Shown: one piece after another, positions 1-9,129 of the stretch
Position numbering within the stretch: position 1 is the first letter of the stretch
Layout of the letters: each line of letters begins with the position of its first letter
Assembly (NCBI GenBank): GCA_003118195.1
Contig: BEXV01000022.1
Span: forward strand, 186,342-205,251
DNA: 18,910 nt
Reading direction: 5' to 3'
Source of the DNA: Hemicentrotus pulcherrimus
Taxonomy: Eukaryota > Echinodermata > Echinoidea > Camarodonta > Strongylocentrotidae
Translations under genes and position numbers: made by a program
Notes under the pieces: model-generated
What the model was told of the DNA's origin: nothing
What the model saw: the letters and a program-made list of their open reading frames with translations, nothing else
Databases searched by the model: none

Positions 1-720
1 GGGGGGGGTTGCGTGTGGGACAAGGGTAGGCCCCATGAAGACAGTAGCAATTGACGCGATCATGAATGGACATTGTACAAGTGCCAACTACAGTATTGTA
101 CTGAGTGACAGATGGTTGTTGATATGGCCTTTGCTTCATAACTGATGGAAGACTGAACATAAATGTCAGTCATTATTAAAGCTAAGATAGTAAGAGACAC
201 AGTACCGTACTTTCTATGAATTTAATGAGAGTATGTTAAACTACCGGTATATTGTATTGTAAAATGTATGAATGTAAACATTAGCGAGTTACAGTTGGAT
301 GTGAAATTAAAACATTTCTCCCTAATTCTGAGTTTAGTTGGAGGAGCTGTATGCTTTCTTCTATTAACGTAATGTTTACAACTGATATGAACATACATGT
401 AGTGCAGGGAACCAGTGATATATTCATTGATTGTATGTAATGAGGGGGAAAGGTGTAATTTTAAATGTTCATTATAATGTCATAAGTTGATATAATTTCT
501 GATTAAAATCAATGGATTTAGTCAAAATTAATTTTCATGACTTGGGCATTGCAAGCTTTATAAGTCTCTTTAACCCCTTGTGGCCATCTACAATTTATAA
601 AGGTAAATTAATCAGCTACACGTACATTTGTAGTTGCTATCTAATATCTATACTACATGCACTTTACATCAAGGAGGTATAAGAGCTAGAATTACAACTA
701 AGAGTTTATCTTTGAAGTAC

Positions 721-787
721 AATGTACATGTAGATTCAAACTTCAAAGCTGCCACAACGAGCAGGCAGTTGTTGCTACATGTACATT
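721..787. repeat. Small inverted repeat with 13-bp perfect arms
   Basis: AATGTACATGTAG at 721-733 is the exact reverse complement of CTACATGTACATT at 775-787. The 41-base centre contains a second imperfect pair, CTGCC and GGCAG. It could be a very short fold-back element or a chance pairing of ACATGTA-rich sequence. Confidence 0.6.
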
Positions 788-823
788 AGACATGAGCACC
801 GTAAGTCTATAGTTATACCCTTT

Positions 824-887
824 TATAGTGGCCTGGTTTTCATCGGATGCATCCGGGCGCATCCAATAAAAAGGCCACTATGAATGG
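824..887. repeat. Inverted repeat around a 12-bp perfect palindrome
   Basis: ATAGTGGCCT (825-834) pairs with AGGCCACTAT (872-881). Between them sits the perfect palindrome CGGATGCATCCG (844-855), followed by GGCGCATCC. The right arm continues as GCCACTATGAATGG, which is repeated exactly at 967-980. Confidence 0.6.
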
Positions 888-1149
888 TATAGAGTAGCCA
901 ATTTCGAAGAAGAGAAAACTATAGGCGATTAAATTCTCATTTTATCTGTGTGACTGCAATTAGACAGCCACTATGAATGGGTTCGGGAGAAAACACTGCT
1001 GAAAATGGTCAAAGGTCGTTATCTTGTTTTGGATAAAGCTAGTGTACGCTTGCTGCCTATGGTGTTGGCAAAAAATTTGGCAAATGTATAGTGTGTAAAC
1101 ACTGTATCTAATAATTGCATTCATAAATATAATGCTTAATTCTTTGCAG

Positions 1150-1267
1150 ACATACATCAAACTCAATCCCAATGTGGTGGTCTTAGATCCTCTAAGTGCA
1201 GTCAAGAACCTGATGGATCGCAACATCAGCTACCAAGTCCTTCTCGATTCCCTCCAAAGTAACCCTG
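1150..1267 (+). CDS. ITPK1: ITPK1 coding exon (first in window)
   Basis: The acceptor TTCTTTGCAG ends at 1149. The exon is 118 bases, starts in phase 0 and encodes TYIKLNPNVVVLDPLSAVKN and onward through SYQVLLDSLQSNP. The donor is CTG|GTAATT. A second in-phase donor, AAA|GTAACC, lies nine bases earlier (exon end 1258). I prefer 1267 because it has G at the last exon base. The ATG at 1132 is inside the intron and is not a start codon. Confidence 0.9.
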
Positions 1268-4200
1268 GTAATTATAACACTGCTCAAATAAGAGAGCCCA
1301 GAAAGAAAGTATATCTGCCAAACATCTTTTTAAAGAAAATGTATAATAGCCGAGTTACGAATACTGGTAGTGATATATTTAAGTAAATATGACCATAAGT
1401 CTTGGCATGGGCATAACACATCGTCACATGGTATGCAAATGTGAGGGTACTTTCGGTGATCTTGATGTTCAACCAATTTTTCTTTGGTTCGTTTATTCAA
1501 TCACATTATATGCTACAGGTCATGATAAACAATTCAGGATTAATTACAGCCACTTTCTCCCTCAGAACAGCATTTTTTTTTCAAGAACTCAAGATATAGA
1601 ATGCTGTTTCGTTTCTTCCTCTGTACATGTTACTTTCATATATATGTATATGGCAATCATGGACGTTTTATCAAAATCATGAAATGGCAAAAGCTCGATT
1701 TTATTAGCATTTCATGATTGAATTAACATGAAGTAACCTCATCTCTCCCCCATCCACCCTCCCCTCTTTCTCCCTCTCCCAGCCACCATTCTTATTTTCC
1801 AATACGCATTATCAAGTCTTTGCTTGCATACTCCTTTTTAATGTTGTAACATATCTACTTATATCTGTTTTCAGATATTCACAGAAAAGTTAAAGTACCC
1901 AACTTTGTAGAGATCCACACAACCAAAGAGACTGAGATTATGCAGCTTCTACGCAAGGCTCAAGTGGGATTTCCTTTAGGTAAGGCATCAAATTGAGGGA
2001 AAGTATTGAATATCATTTACATATTCTCTGTATATAGAGTTATGGTGTATGTCTGTTTGACAATATGGTCAGTATGTTGTAGGGCCTTGAGTGACTTATT
2101 TTTTCAGTAAGTGCCGTTTAAAAATCAATATTATTACTATTATTATTACTATTATTATTGTTGTTGTTTTTATTATTATTGGTATTGTTGTAATGTTGTG
2201 TTGATATATTCGGAATTAACAATAACCAACCAACATAAATGGGATCTACATTCAGAAAGTGCTTTAGAGTTTCAGGTACATAGAAAATGCCATTGGGCTT
2301 TTGTGACAAAAGAAAGGAGTTTCAGGGATAATAAGAAACGATTTGAAAACATATATTGAGAGTTACAGATGACTTGTACATCATTATTATACTATTTACT
2401 AAAGTCCTATGTTCAATACCGCATCAGTGGCAATGTTAATTCTGTATGTGCTTATTTGCTAACTGATGACTAAGTATCTTGCAGTTCAACTGTTTATTCA
2501 GCTCATGTTTATCAGCAATCTAGCATGGCCTTTCCTGCTTATCTGCAAATACATATGTAATACATGTATCTCCAATCCAAATATGTTTGTATAGACCATC
2601 AGTGGGTTGGACAGCAAGTTCCTCTCAAGATTTTAGGCTGGCATGTGACAAAACCATATGTGTGTGAAATATAACCCAGTGGTTATATTGTGCACCCATA
2701 AAAGATAGGAACAGCTGTAAATATAAATTGCTAACTTGGAAAGTATTTATGTTGAGTGGTATGGTAAGGATTTACTTAATAGCTGTGCCCATTGTATTGT
2801 CTTTTGTACAGTATGTAAGCCCTCCCAAGCCCACGGATCTGTCATTTCACACAAGGTAATTACCCAATTTATTAGAGAGATGAGATGACATTAGGCTTGG
2901 TAACTCATTATGGTCAGAGGAGGAGGAGGACAATCCATTATGCATGATCTTTTCTCTTCTCTATCTTTTTCTCTTATGGTCCAAACTTGAAACTCACATT
3001 GTATATTTCAAATGAATTTGAATGATTTGAATCAAAGAGAATAAATTCATCTTCAGGCTCAACAAGAGCCTTTTTACTTGCACTGTGCACTCAGCACACA
3101 ACAAGCACAAGGTAGGATAATATGCCAATAGCACTCTGTACTATACTGGAAGAAGAAGAAAAGAGAGAATATCATGAACCAGTATCAAAGATGAAGCACA
3201 TATATTATAGATACTAGATCAATATCTTTGAAAGCTAGTCAAAACATTGTGCTGGTGTGATATATTATTCTTTTTGCGTTTCGCTAATTGATTCTTCAAG
3301 TGCAACCATTAATAAGGAAATGAAATTAGATCCTGTTCACATTTTGTCTCATGTATGCAGCAGAAGCTTGCCAATATTACACATGAGACTTAATTTATTT
3401 ATAAATATGTCTATCTTACTCACTTCTCACAAATATGTCGTTATCACTCAATGTTTATTTCTTTTCTCATTTTCTTATCTCTTGTTCTTCCCTTTTGTTC
3501 TTCCCTTTTACTCATCTTTTTCTTGTTCTTCTCCTTCTTCTCCTTCTACTTCTTCTTTTCTTTCTTCTTTCTTCTTTTTTTCCCTCCTGTTTTATAGATG
3601 TCTTTAATATTCAATGAAGCCGGGCTAAAGGACATCAAACCACCTTGTGTAGCTCAGACATTCATCAATCACAATGCCTTACTCCATAAGGTTTTTATCG
3701 TAGGAGATCAGTACTTTGTAGTGAAGAGGCCATCAGTGAAAAACTTCACATTAGGAGGTAAGTGATTGTCTCAAGGGAAATGTCTGTGAAGACATTGCTT
3801 AACTGATCCCCTTGCGCTTGCTCTGGAATGTCTCACAAATATGTTCTCATTTCCAGAGATCGTTGAAAACCACCAGGCCTTAAATTTCAATATTTTTAGG
3901 GCAAGGCCACTTTTTTGTAGGGCACATTCCTATATTACAGCACAAATAGGAAGAATTGGAAAGGGCACAAAAAATCTCTCAAAGGCCAATGAGAGGGGCA
4001 TTGAGGCCAATCAACAGGGCATCCACGGCCATGGCCTTGGTGGCCTTGCATTAATTTAAGCCCTGAACCACCCATGCTCTTTCATGTAGAAAAAAAGCAA
4101 GAGATGTCATGAATGCTTGCTCCATGAAATCTAGCTATATTGTCAAGAATACCGAAGTTTGATTTTATATTGAAACCAATGTGCTACCATGACAAACTAT

Positions 4201-6465
4201 TGTTCTTCTGTACACTCAGTCAGTCAGTTCTTTTCAGTATCTAAGTAGGTCCAATGCCCTGTGTGTAAGTATCTGTAGGGGATAATGAGTTAATATTTAC
4301 ATTTGATGAGAATACCCTGCATAAACTTTGATTCCTTTTGATTCATTTTCCCCTTCACTCCAGGCTCAGGCCAGAGCACAATATTCTTTGACAGCCATGA
4401 TGTATCCAAATTCAACTCAACATCATTCCTGAATGAGGTATGTTATCAAGTTCTACCATCCTTGTATTCATTGGATCAGCCCTGAAAGAAATGTGATCCA
4501 GATTTTCACATGTTTAAGGTAGTTGAAACCGAAGTGTTATACATGTAAATTGAGAAATAATTTTACCCTTGGAATGAACTGTTCTGTATAGCCGCATGTT
4601 AAGTTTGCTTTCAAAACATGTACTCAGACATCAGTCCTGTTTAGAGTTCTTGATATTTTCTAAAGTACATCATGAAAGAACTATGATCTTCACGATGCTG
4701 TTTATGAAGTATCGCAACATTTTCTTGACTTTCCTACTGGAATTCAAATTTTTGTAAATTCATTAAAGTTGTGTTGTAGTGTAAGAAGTATACTGGAATC
4801 CTGGAACTGGAAATATATTTTTAGGAAACAAACCTTTGTTCTGTAGACCCTGCTACCTTCATAAAGTCACAATTATGCATTAAGTTTTTTCTTCTTCGAT
4901 ATACATTGAATGATGCCTTGATGTGAGGGAAAATTTATCAAACAAGGGATGTTGGTTCTTGATATCAACTTCATGAATAAAAAAATTGTGTAGTTTAATG
5001 TGTATTATGTTTCTTATTTCACCCCTCTCTTGGTAGCTTGATGAGACCGATGCTGTTCATGTCATGTTAGAGCCCTGCTCAGCAGTACTCAAATCTCTGG
5101 CAGACTGTTTACACAATGGCCTCCAGATGTCTCTGATTGGTGCAGACGTCATTGTAGAGAACGATACAGGCCTTCACTATGTCATTGATGTTAATGCATT
5201 CCCAGGTAGGAACACTTAAACAGAAAGAGGGGGAAAAAGTTATAATAAGATTTTGTTGCAGAATATTCAGTACAAAAGAGCCAAGACAAAGCTTTAAAGC
5301 TATACAAAATGTAAAATGATTTGTTTGTGGAAATGTGCCAGATAGAGTAGACGATTAAAACATGGTATGCTTGACACTATGAACATGACTGACAAAGAAA
5401 GCGGACAAAATATACAGTTCCTCAGGTAGACAAAGGAACATCCCTTCACTGCTATTATGTAGAAATGTGTAGAACAGGTGTCACATGCATATTCACCTTT
5501 TTACATAATAGCAGTGAAGGGATGTTCCTTTGTCAACCTGAGGAACTGTATATTTTGTCCGCTTTCTTTGTCCGTCATGTTCATAGTGAGAGTGTGTTGA
5601 TAACAGCTCTCAAATCTCTTGAGAAATAGATAATCATGCAATTAAAGTAAAAATGAAACAGGCGAAGATTAATCAAATACCAATGAAATTATTGCTTGCA
5701 TTTAGTGCAATCAGAAATGTGTATTGTATAACTTATTGTAACTTCACAATGATATCATTTGACATGGAAAATTAGCTGAAAATCATTCCGTGAAAATTTT
5801 TTCATATAAGTGGTCTAGCAGACATTTGTTTCATGAAATGAATATGTATATATATATAATGAGGGATCATTTTCATTTCATTAAAAATAAATAGTTTTGT
5901 ACGTTTTACTCGATGAGGAAGGCACTTCAATGGGAATTATCACATCTTTGGGCAATTCTCAGGCATACTTAGATTGTGAGGGTTCACCTCTGAAACTTTG
6001 TTTATTTTTGTTCTGTATGAAGGAATTTTTCTTTTTTGCACCATTTAAGTATTCTCTGCGTGCAAGTTAAATGATAGGAAAGAAATGAAATAAACAGAAT
6101 CAATTACTCTTGTTTTTTTGTTTTTTCCTTCTTCAGGCTACGATGGTGTGCCAGACTTCATGCGGGTTTTGTTCAACTACATCGAGAGATTGATAGATCG
6201 TCCAAAGACAAGGGAACACAATCCATTCATTCCTAGAGACTCCAAAGCTAACCCAGATAGTTTGCATTTAACTAATGGACTCACACCAAGACTCCAAGAA
6301 TCGAGAGAAGAAGTGCCAGTTAAAGACTGTACCCTTCAACAAACGGTCAGCAAAACTGTAAAGAGACCTCTCAATGATGCAGTTGAGAATGGTGTGGACT
6401 CCGCATGTAAGAAATCATCATCTGTTGTTGTCAACGGGTGTGCACAAGGGGCAAATGGAGAATGA
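1150..6465 (+). CDS. ITPK1: Inositol-tetrakisphosphate 1-kinase (ITPK1), 5'-partial, seven exons
   Basis: Joined exons are 1150-1267, 1875-1979, 2812-2855, 3598-3757, 4364-4437, 5037-5205 and 6137-6465. All junctions are GT-AG and the phases agree throughout, giving 332 residues and a TGA stop. Seen: ITPK1 hallmarks in the right order, LDPL (VVVLDPLSAVKNLMDR), the VCK...AHG nucleotide-lid segment (K77, H82), QTFINHNALLHKVFIVG (109-125), VVKRPSVKNF, STIFFDSHDVSK, GADVIV (D204) and VIDVNAFPGYDG (D218, N220). D204, D218 and N220 match the metal-binding residues of the ATP-grasp fold, so the kinase should be active. Known for the family: it phosphorylates inositol tris- and tetrakisphosphates in the cytosol, feeding IP5, IP6 and pyrophosphate synthesis. 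The first roughly 90 residues of the family are missing because their exons lie left of the window. The tail after about residue 240 is polar and probably disordered, unlike the rest. Identification is secure from recalled family sequence; no database search was run. Confidence 0.95.
1875..1979 (+). CDS. ITPK1: ITPK1 coding exon (second in window)
   Basis: The acceptor is CTGTTTTCAG and the donor is TTAG|GTAAGG. The exon is 105 bases and enters with two bases of a split Asp codon. It encodes IHRKVKVPNFVEIH, then TETEIMQLLRKAQVGFPL-like sequence (seen: TKETEIMQLLRKAQVGFPL). This matches the family segment PPFMEL...LLEKNGLTFPF that leads into the ATP-grasp domain. Confidence 0.93.
1980..2811 (+). 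other. ITPK1 intron with (ATT)n
   Basis: An 832-base intron. The only clear structure is a (ATT)n and (TTG)n microsatellite near its start (2128-2185). Short open frames there only translate the repeat. Confidence 0.75.
2128..2185. repeat. (ATT)n / (TTG)n microsatellite
   Basis: Imperfect triplet runs of ATT and ACT units, changing to TTG and back to ATT. It lies inside an ITPK1 intron. Confidence 0.85.
2812..2855 (+). CDS. ITPK1: ITPK1 coding micro-exon (third in window)
   Basis: This exon is only 44 bases, with acceptor TTTTGTACAG and donor CAAG|GTAATT. It encodes VCKPSQAHGSVISHK. The Lys and His correspond to the nucleotide-contacting residues in the family motif ICKTRVAHG. It is too short to be found by open-frame length, but splice phase on both sides and homology support it. 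Confidence 0.92.
2856..3597 (+). other. ITPK1 intron ending in long pyrimidine tract
   Basis: A 742-base intron. The last 120 bases (about 3480-3597) are almost pure C/T with TTC repeats. It forms the polypyrimidine tract for the next acceptor but is several times longer than splicing needs. Open frames across it (rich in Ser, Phe and Leu) are low-complexity artefacts. Confidence 0.75.
3598..3757 (+). CDS. ITPK1: ITPK1 coding exon (fourth in window)
   Basis: The acceptor follows an unusually long pyrimidine tract (3480-3597, ending TTTTATAG). The donor GGAG|GTAAGTG is near consensus. It encodes MSLIFNEAGLKDIKPPCVAQ, then TFINHNALLHKVFIVGDQYF and VVKRPSVKNFTLG. This is the best conserved part of ITPK1, including the FINHNA and KRPS..NF substrate and nucleotide motifs. 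Confidence 0.95.
3758..4363 (+). other. ITPK1 intron with degenerate repeat
   Basis: A 606-base intron. Bases about 3895-4065 contain recurring GGGCA and GGCCA units spaced roughly 12 to 25 bases apart, ending in GCCATGGCC-type palindromes. The rest is plain AT-rich sequence. Confidence 0.6.
3895..4065. repeat. Degenerate GGGCA/GGCCA interspersed repeat
   Basis: Repeated words AGGGCA, AAGGCCA and GAGGCCA occur in an otherwise AT-rich intron, including CACGGCCATGGCCTTGGTGG near the end. It is probably a fragment of a dispersed repeat. An open frame of about 70 codons covers it but shows no protein family. Family unknown. Confidence 0.35.
4364..4437 (+). CDS. ITPK1: ITPK1 coding exon (fifth in window)
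   Basis: The acceptor is CACTCCAG and the donor is TGAG|GTATGT. The 74-base exon encodes SGQSTIFFDSHDVSKFNSTS and FLNE. It matches the family motif ESIFFNSHNVSK...LTE; the serines around this motif line the inositol phosphate site in known structures. Confidence 0.93.
4438..5036 (+). other. ITPK1 intron, featureless
   Basis: A 599-base AT-rich intron. I see no repeat, RNA gene or exon in it. Confidence 0.75.
5037..5205 (+). CDS. ITPK1: ITPK1 coding exon (sixth in window)
   Basis: The acceptor is TCTTGGTAG and the donor is CCAG|GTAGGA. It encodes LDETDAVHVMLEPCSAVLKS and onward to GADVIVENDTGLHYVIDVNA and FPG. It carries the catalytic metal ligands of the ATP-grasp core: Asp in GADVIV, and Asp and Asn in VIDVNAFPG. 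Confidence 0.95.
5206..6136 (+). other. ITPK1 intron hosting a long hairpin
   Basis: A 931-base intron. It contains the 214-base fold-back at 5375-5588, described separately, and a short (TA)n run near 5848. No other coding signal is seen. Confidence 0.75.
5375..5588. mobile_element. Near-perfect fold-back (hairpin MITE-like) element
   Basis: The left arm 5375-5461 and the right arm 5502-5588 are 87-base reverse complements with only two mismatches (T/G in the TGAC.GACAAAG word and A/T in CAGGT.GACAAAG). They enclose a 40-base loop. The ends read CACTATGAAC...GTTCATAGTG. It has no coding capacity and I see no convincing target-site duplication. It is transcribed within the ITPK1 pre-mRNA, so it should fold into a long double-stranded stem. 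It could be a MITE or a hairpin-RNA source. The low arm divergence suggests a recent origin or active gene conversion. Confidence 0.8.
6137..6465 (+). CDS. ITPK1: ITPK1 last coding exon with stop
   Basis: The acceptor is CCTTCTTCAG. The exon begins by completing the FPGY motif (GYDGVPDFMRVLFNYIERLI), then continues about 85 residues of polar sequence that I do not recognise, ending at TGA 6463-6465. The tail has Lys/Arg patches (TVKRPLND, ACKKSS) and looks disordered. Vertebrate ITPK1 also has a poorly conserved tail here. Confidence 0.93.
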
Positions 6466-7227
6466 AGGCTAACTGTTCAATGCTTGAAGGATCTAGTTGG
6501 TGCTGTCATCTAACAAAATTTTCACTCAACCAGGAATCAGTATCAGAGACTGCCCTCCTCTCTTCTTGTGACAGAAGAAAACAAGATAACAAAGTCGTTT
6601 CTTTGCATACATCTCACTCCGGCACTTTCAGAAGTGGATACGCCTCCAGATCATGCCATTCTGTTTATATTTATATATTTTTTCTTCTTCTTATAATCCG
6701 AAATACAGGCAATGTTCATAGAGCAGGACACTTTCCTTTGGATTGGTAATCTCACATGTAGCAAGTCTTAACACATTAACCAAAGCCTGCTTTCTGAGAC
6801 CTGTGTCCATATTAAGGTCAAATTCTACTCCAAATGCAAATATTGGTCATATTACTAAGCAGGCCTTTGCCAGGGGATTTGTTGTCTGATACTGCCTCTG
6901 GTAAGAACACTTCCTACCTTGGATAGGATTTTCTAGGCTGATTTTCTCTTTTTCTTTTTGTCATTTTGAAATCACTAAACATTTTATGCCTTCATTGTTT
7001 TTTAAATTTTCATTCATATTTTCATACGACAATAATGCCTTAATGTTTTGTTTAAGAGTCTTCTTTTTGTTAGGCAACCATTATGTCCTGAAGAATGTCA
7101 TGATAGAATCAACACATCTCTGCCCTTTTTATAGAATATTGAAGGATATTTAGTAATAAAATGTATTATTATGGCTAAATAAGTCGTGGATATTTTGGAC
7201 AATAATGGCATAGGTAAATATATTGTA
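6466..7227 (+). other. Proximal ITPK1 3' UTR
   Basis: This follows the ITPK1 stop without a further splice signal that I can see. It is AT-rich. The first AATAAA is at 7155-7160, just before the fold-back element, with a weak downstream region. Use as UTR is inferred from position. Confidence 0.5.
7155..7160 (+). terminator. Candidate proximal poly(A) signal for ITPK1
   Basis: AATAAA about 690 bases after the stop codon. There is no strong GU-rich element within the next 40 bases, so it may be a minor site or unused. Confidence 0.3.
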
Positions 7228-7739
7228 ATGCTAAGTTCACACCGACGCCGATTGCCGCGCTTTAAATCGGCGATCAATGCGGCGTCATTTTTTCAAAAAA
7301 TCTCACGATCTCCTGAGATATGTTCACACCGACGCTGCATTGATGGCGCATTAAATCGGCGAGCAAAGCGGCGGCAAAGCGTAACGACCGTAATAGAGCA
7401 TGAGGAAGCTTTGGAGCAATTCGGGACATTTGGCAAGAGCGAAAAAAATTTAAACTCTGTTAAGCTTTCCTACGCTTTGAGCAAAGCTTTGATAAGCTTT
7501 ATGACGCTTTGATAAGCTTTAATACGCTCTCCCCGCTTTACGCAATGCGTGACAGATCGCCTCAAATTTTTAATCAGTTTAAAATTTGTTGGCGCTCTTG
7601 CCGAATGTCCCGAATTGTTCGAAGCTTTCTTACGCTCTATTAAGGCCTTTACGCTTTAATTAAGCTTTGTTACGCTTTGCTGCCGCTTTGATCGCCGATT
7701 TAAAGCGCCATCAATGCGGCGTCGGTGTGAACTTAGCAT
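7228..7739. mobile_element. 512-bp non-autonomous fold-back element with duplicated left end
   Basis: The ends are inverted: ATGCTAAGTTCACACCGACG at 7228-7247 and its reverse complement at 7720-7739. The inversion continues inward as long imperfect arms; for example CAATTCGGGACATTTGGCAA (from 7417) pairs with 7598-7617. Composition is GC-rich at the tips and unlike the surrounding UTR. The left tip is present twice: GTTCACACCGACG occurs at 7235-7247 and 7322-7334, and the second copy pairs better with the right arm. The centre holds a 20-bp tandem unit (7486-7525). No transposase is encoded. The bounding AT or TA could be a two-base target duplication, but this is not certain. An open frame at 7186-7512 is a by-product of the repeat. 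Confidence 0.8.
7486..7525. repeat. Two-copy 20-bp tandem repeat in element centre
   Basis: GCTTTGATAAGCTTTATGAC (7486-7505) is followed by a copy with small changes (7506-7525). The flanks contain further CGCTTT and AAGCTTT words, so the loop of the fold-back element is built from iterated short units. Confidence 0.7.
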
Positions 7740-9121
7740 AAGACATATCTAGAGGGGAAAGAAAGGTGCTCAATTTCTGAGGAAATAGTTATTTGATGTA
7801 GGAGATCATCAAGTACCTCTTCCAGATATGTGTGCTCTGTTCCATGCCACACATTTTGAGATGCTACAACAGGGGTGTTTGCAAAATTAATTATTCCTAG
7901 AGACATTAGTGAAGGGCAAGCATTTTTGTTTACCTTCATTAGGGTGAAAACACAATGCATCAGTAGTCGAAGAGGTTTATGTTATTTCAAAGCCACCACT
8001 TTCCACACCCCCACCCACAATCACCCCCCCCCAAAAAAAAAAAAATCCCCACCCATCCTCAGCATCATCAGGAAGGAAGTATTGATTCATATAACAGGGC
8101 TTATCATGTCTTGAATCCAATTTTAATCGATTTTAAATCGTAGCAAATCGATGTAGTTTTGATAATATTCAAGGGAATTTCCAGGAAGAATATAATTTAA
8201 ATGTGTTGATATTCAGTTATTAAAAAAATTATTAGCAAATGGTTTTTGATGATATTACTAACTTCTGTGATAATGTTTTGTTTGTTTCTATTGTGATTTC
8301 AACAAAGTTTGGTTAAAACAAATAAGTTTGTGTCAATGCCAGTTTATCTGGTCCAATGACAAATGAACTTTAAGAAACATGCAATAACCTAGTTTCCACT
8401 ATTTGTTTAAAACTCTTGGCTTCCAATTTGTTGTGAATGCTTTAATAATGTAATTGTTTGTATGGTTTAATTTTATGGTTGTAACTAATGTAAGTCTTCA
8501 AGACCAGTCATGAAACTGCCCAATGCAAGAAATGTGTAAATGTTGGCAGTTTCTCTACCTTTGCTGCTTTTCATATCAAAATATATGAATGTTGTTTGGT
8601 ATGGTTTATGAGAAGCACGCTCTCCAGTGAGAGTGAAAGTTACCTGATGTAATGTTAGGACTACTCATTAAAGGAAATAGTTGAATTAGTTTAAAGGCAA
8701 TGAAACAAAAACCTTTCCAGATTTGAAGTGTGCATGGTGGTTGAGTATGTGAAAAGTGTTACCATGGGTCATGAATGTGATATCATTGATTAGATGGAGA
8801 AGAAAAAAATACTGAACATGCAGTTTTCTTGAAAAATTTCAAAGTGATCTTTCCTTGAGTTATGTTAAACACTCAGAATGAAGAGATTCCATATATTTTA
8901 TACATCTTGGACTGAGGACTTCAGTATCTTCTCGGACTCAGATAAGATCTAAAAATTTGTAGTTCACGATAGTCTTGACTCTTCTGTCCAGTGGTAATGG
9001 ATTGTTTCTCCCTAATGAACTGTCAATTGTAATGTTAAATTTCTTTCTGTTTGTTTTTTGTCATCTTTGAAGAGGCTCTGGCTGTTTAGTAGCACATATG
9101 AACGTGCTTTGTCAAGTCAGG

Positions 9122-9129
9122 TGTAAATA
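9122..9129 (+). promoter_or_regulatory. Candidate Pumilio response element
   Basis: TGTAAATA fits the PUF-protein consensus UGUANAUA. It matters only if this stretch is indeed 3' UTR, and such an octamer also occurs by chance in AT-rich DNA. Confidence 0.25.

Larger units (their letters stand above)
1..1149 (+). other. Intron of ITPK1 (left end cut by window)
   Basis: I see no coding exon on either strand. It opens with an eight-base G run and is rich in ACATGTA motifs. It holds two small inverted repeats (721-787 and 824-881) and a 14-base direct repeat (874-887 and 967-980). The upstream ITPK1 exons must lie left of base 1. Confidence 0.7.

Noticed and set aside
1132..1386. Plus-strand open frame starting at ATG 1132
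   Set aside because: Its start is intronic; only 1150-1267 is ITPK1 exon, and the rest is read-through past the donor.
2111..2359. Open frames with poly-Tyr or poly-Asn
   Set aside because: Products of the (ATT)n microsatellite.
3257..3617. Open frames rich in Ser, Phe and Leu
   Set aside because: They translate the intronic pyrimidine tract; no family features.
7186..7512. 108-codon plus-strand frame
   Set aside because: It lies almost wholly in the fold-back element and shows no transposase motif.
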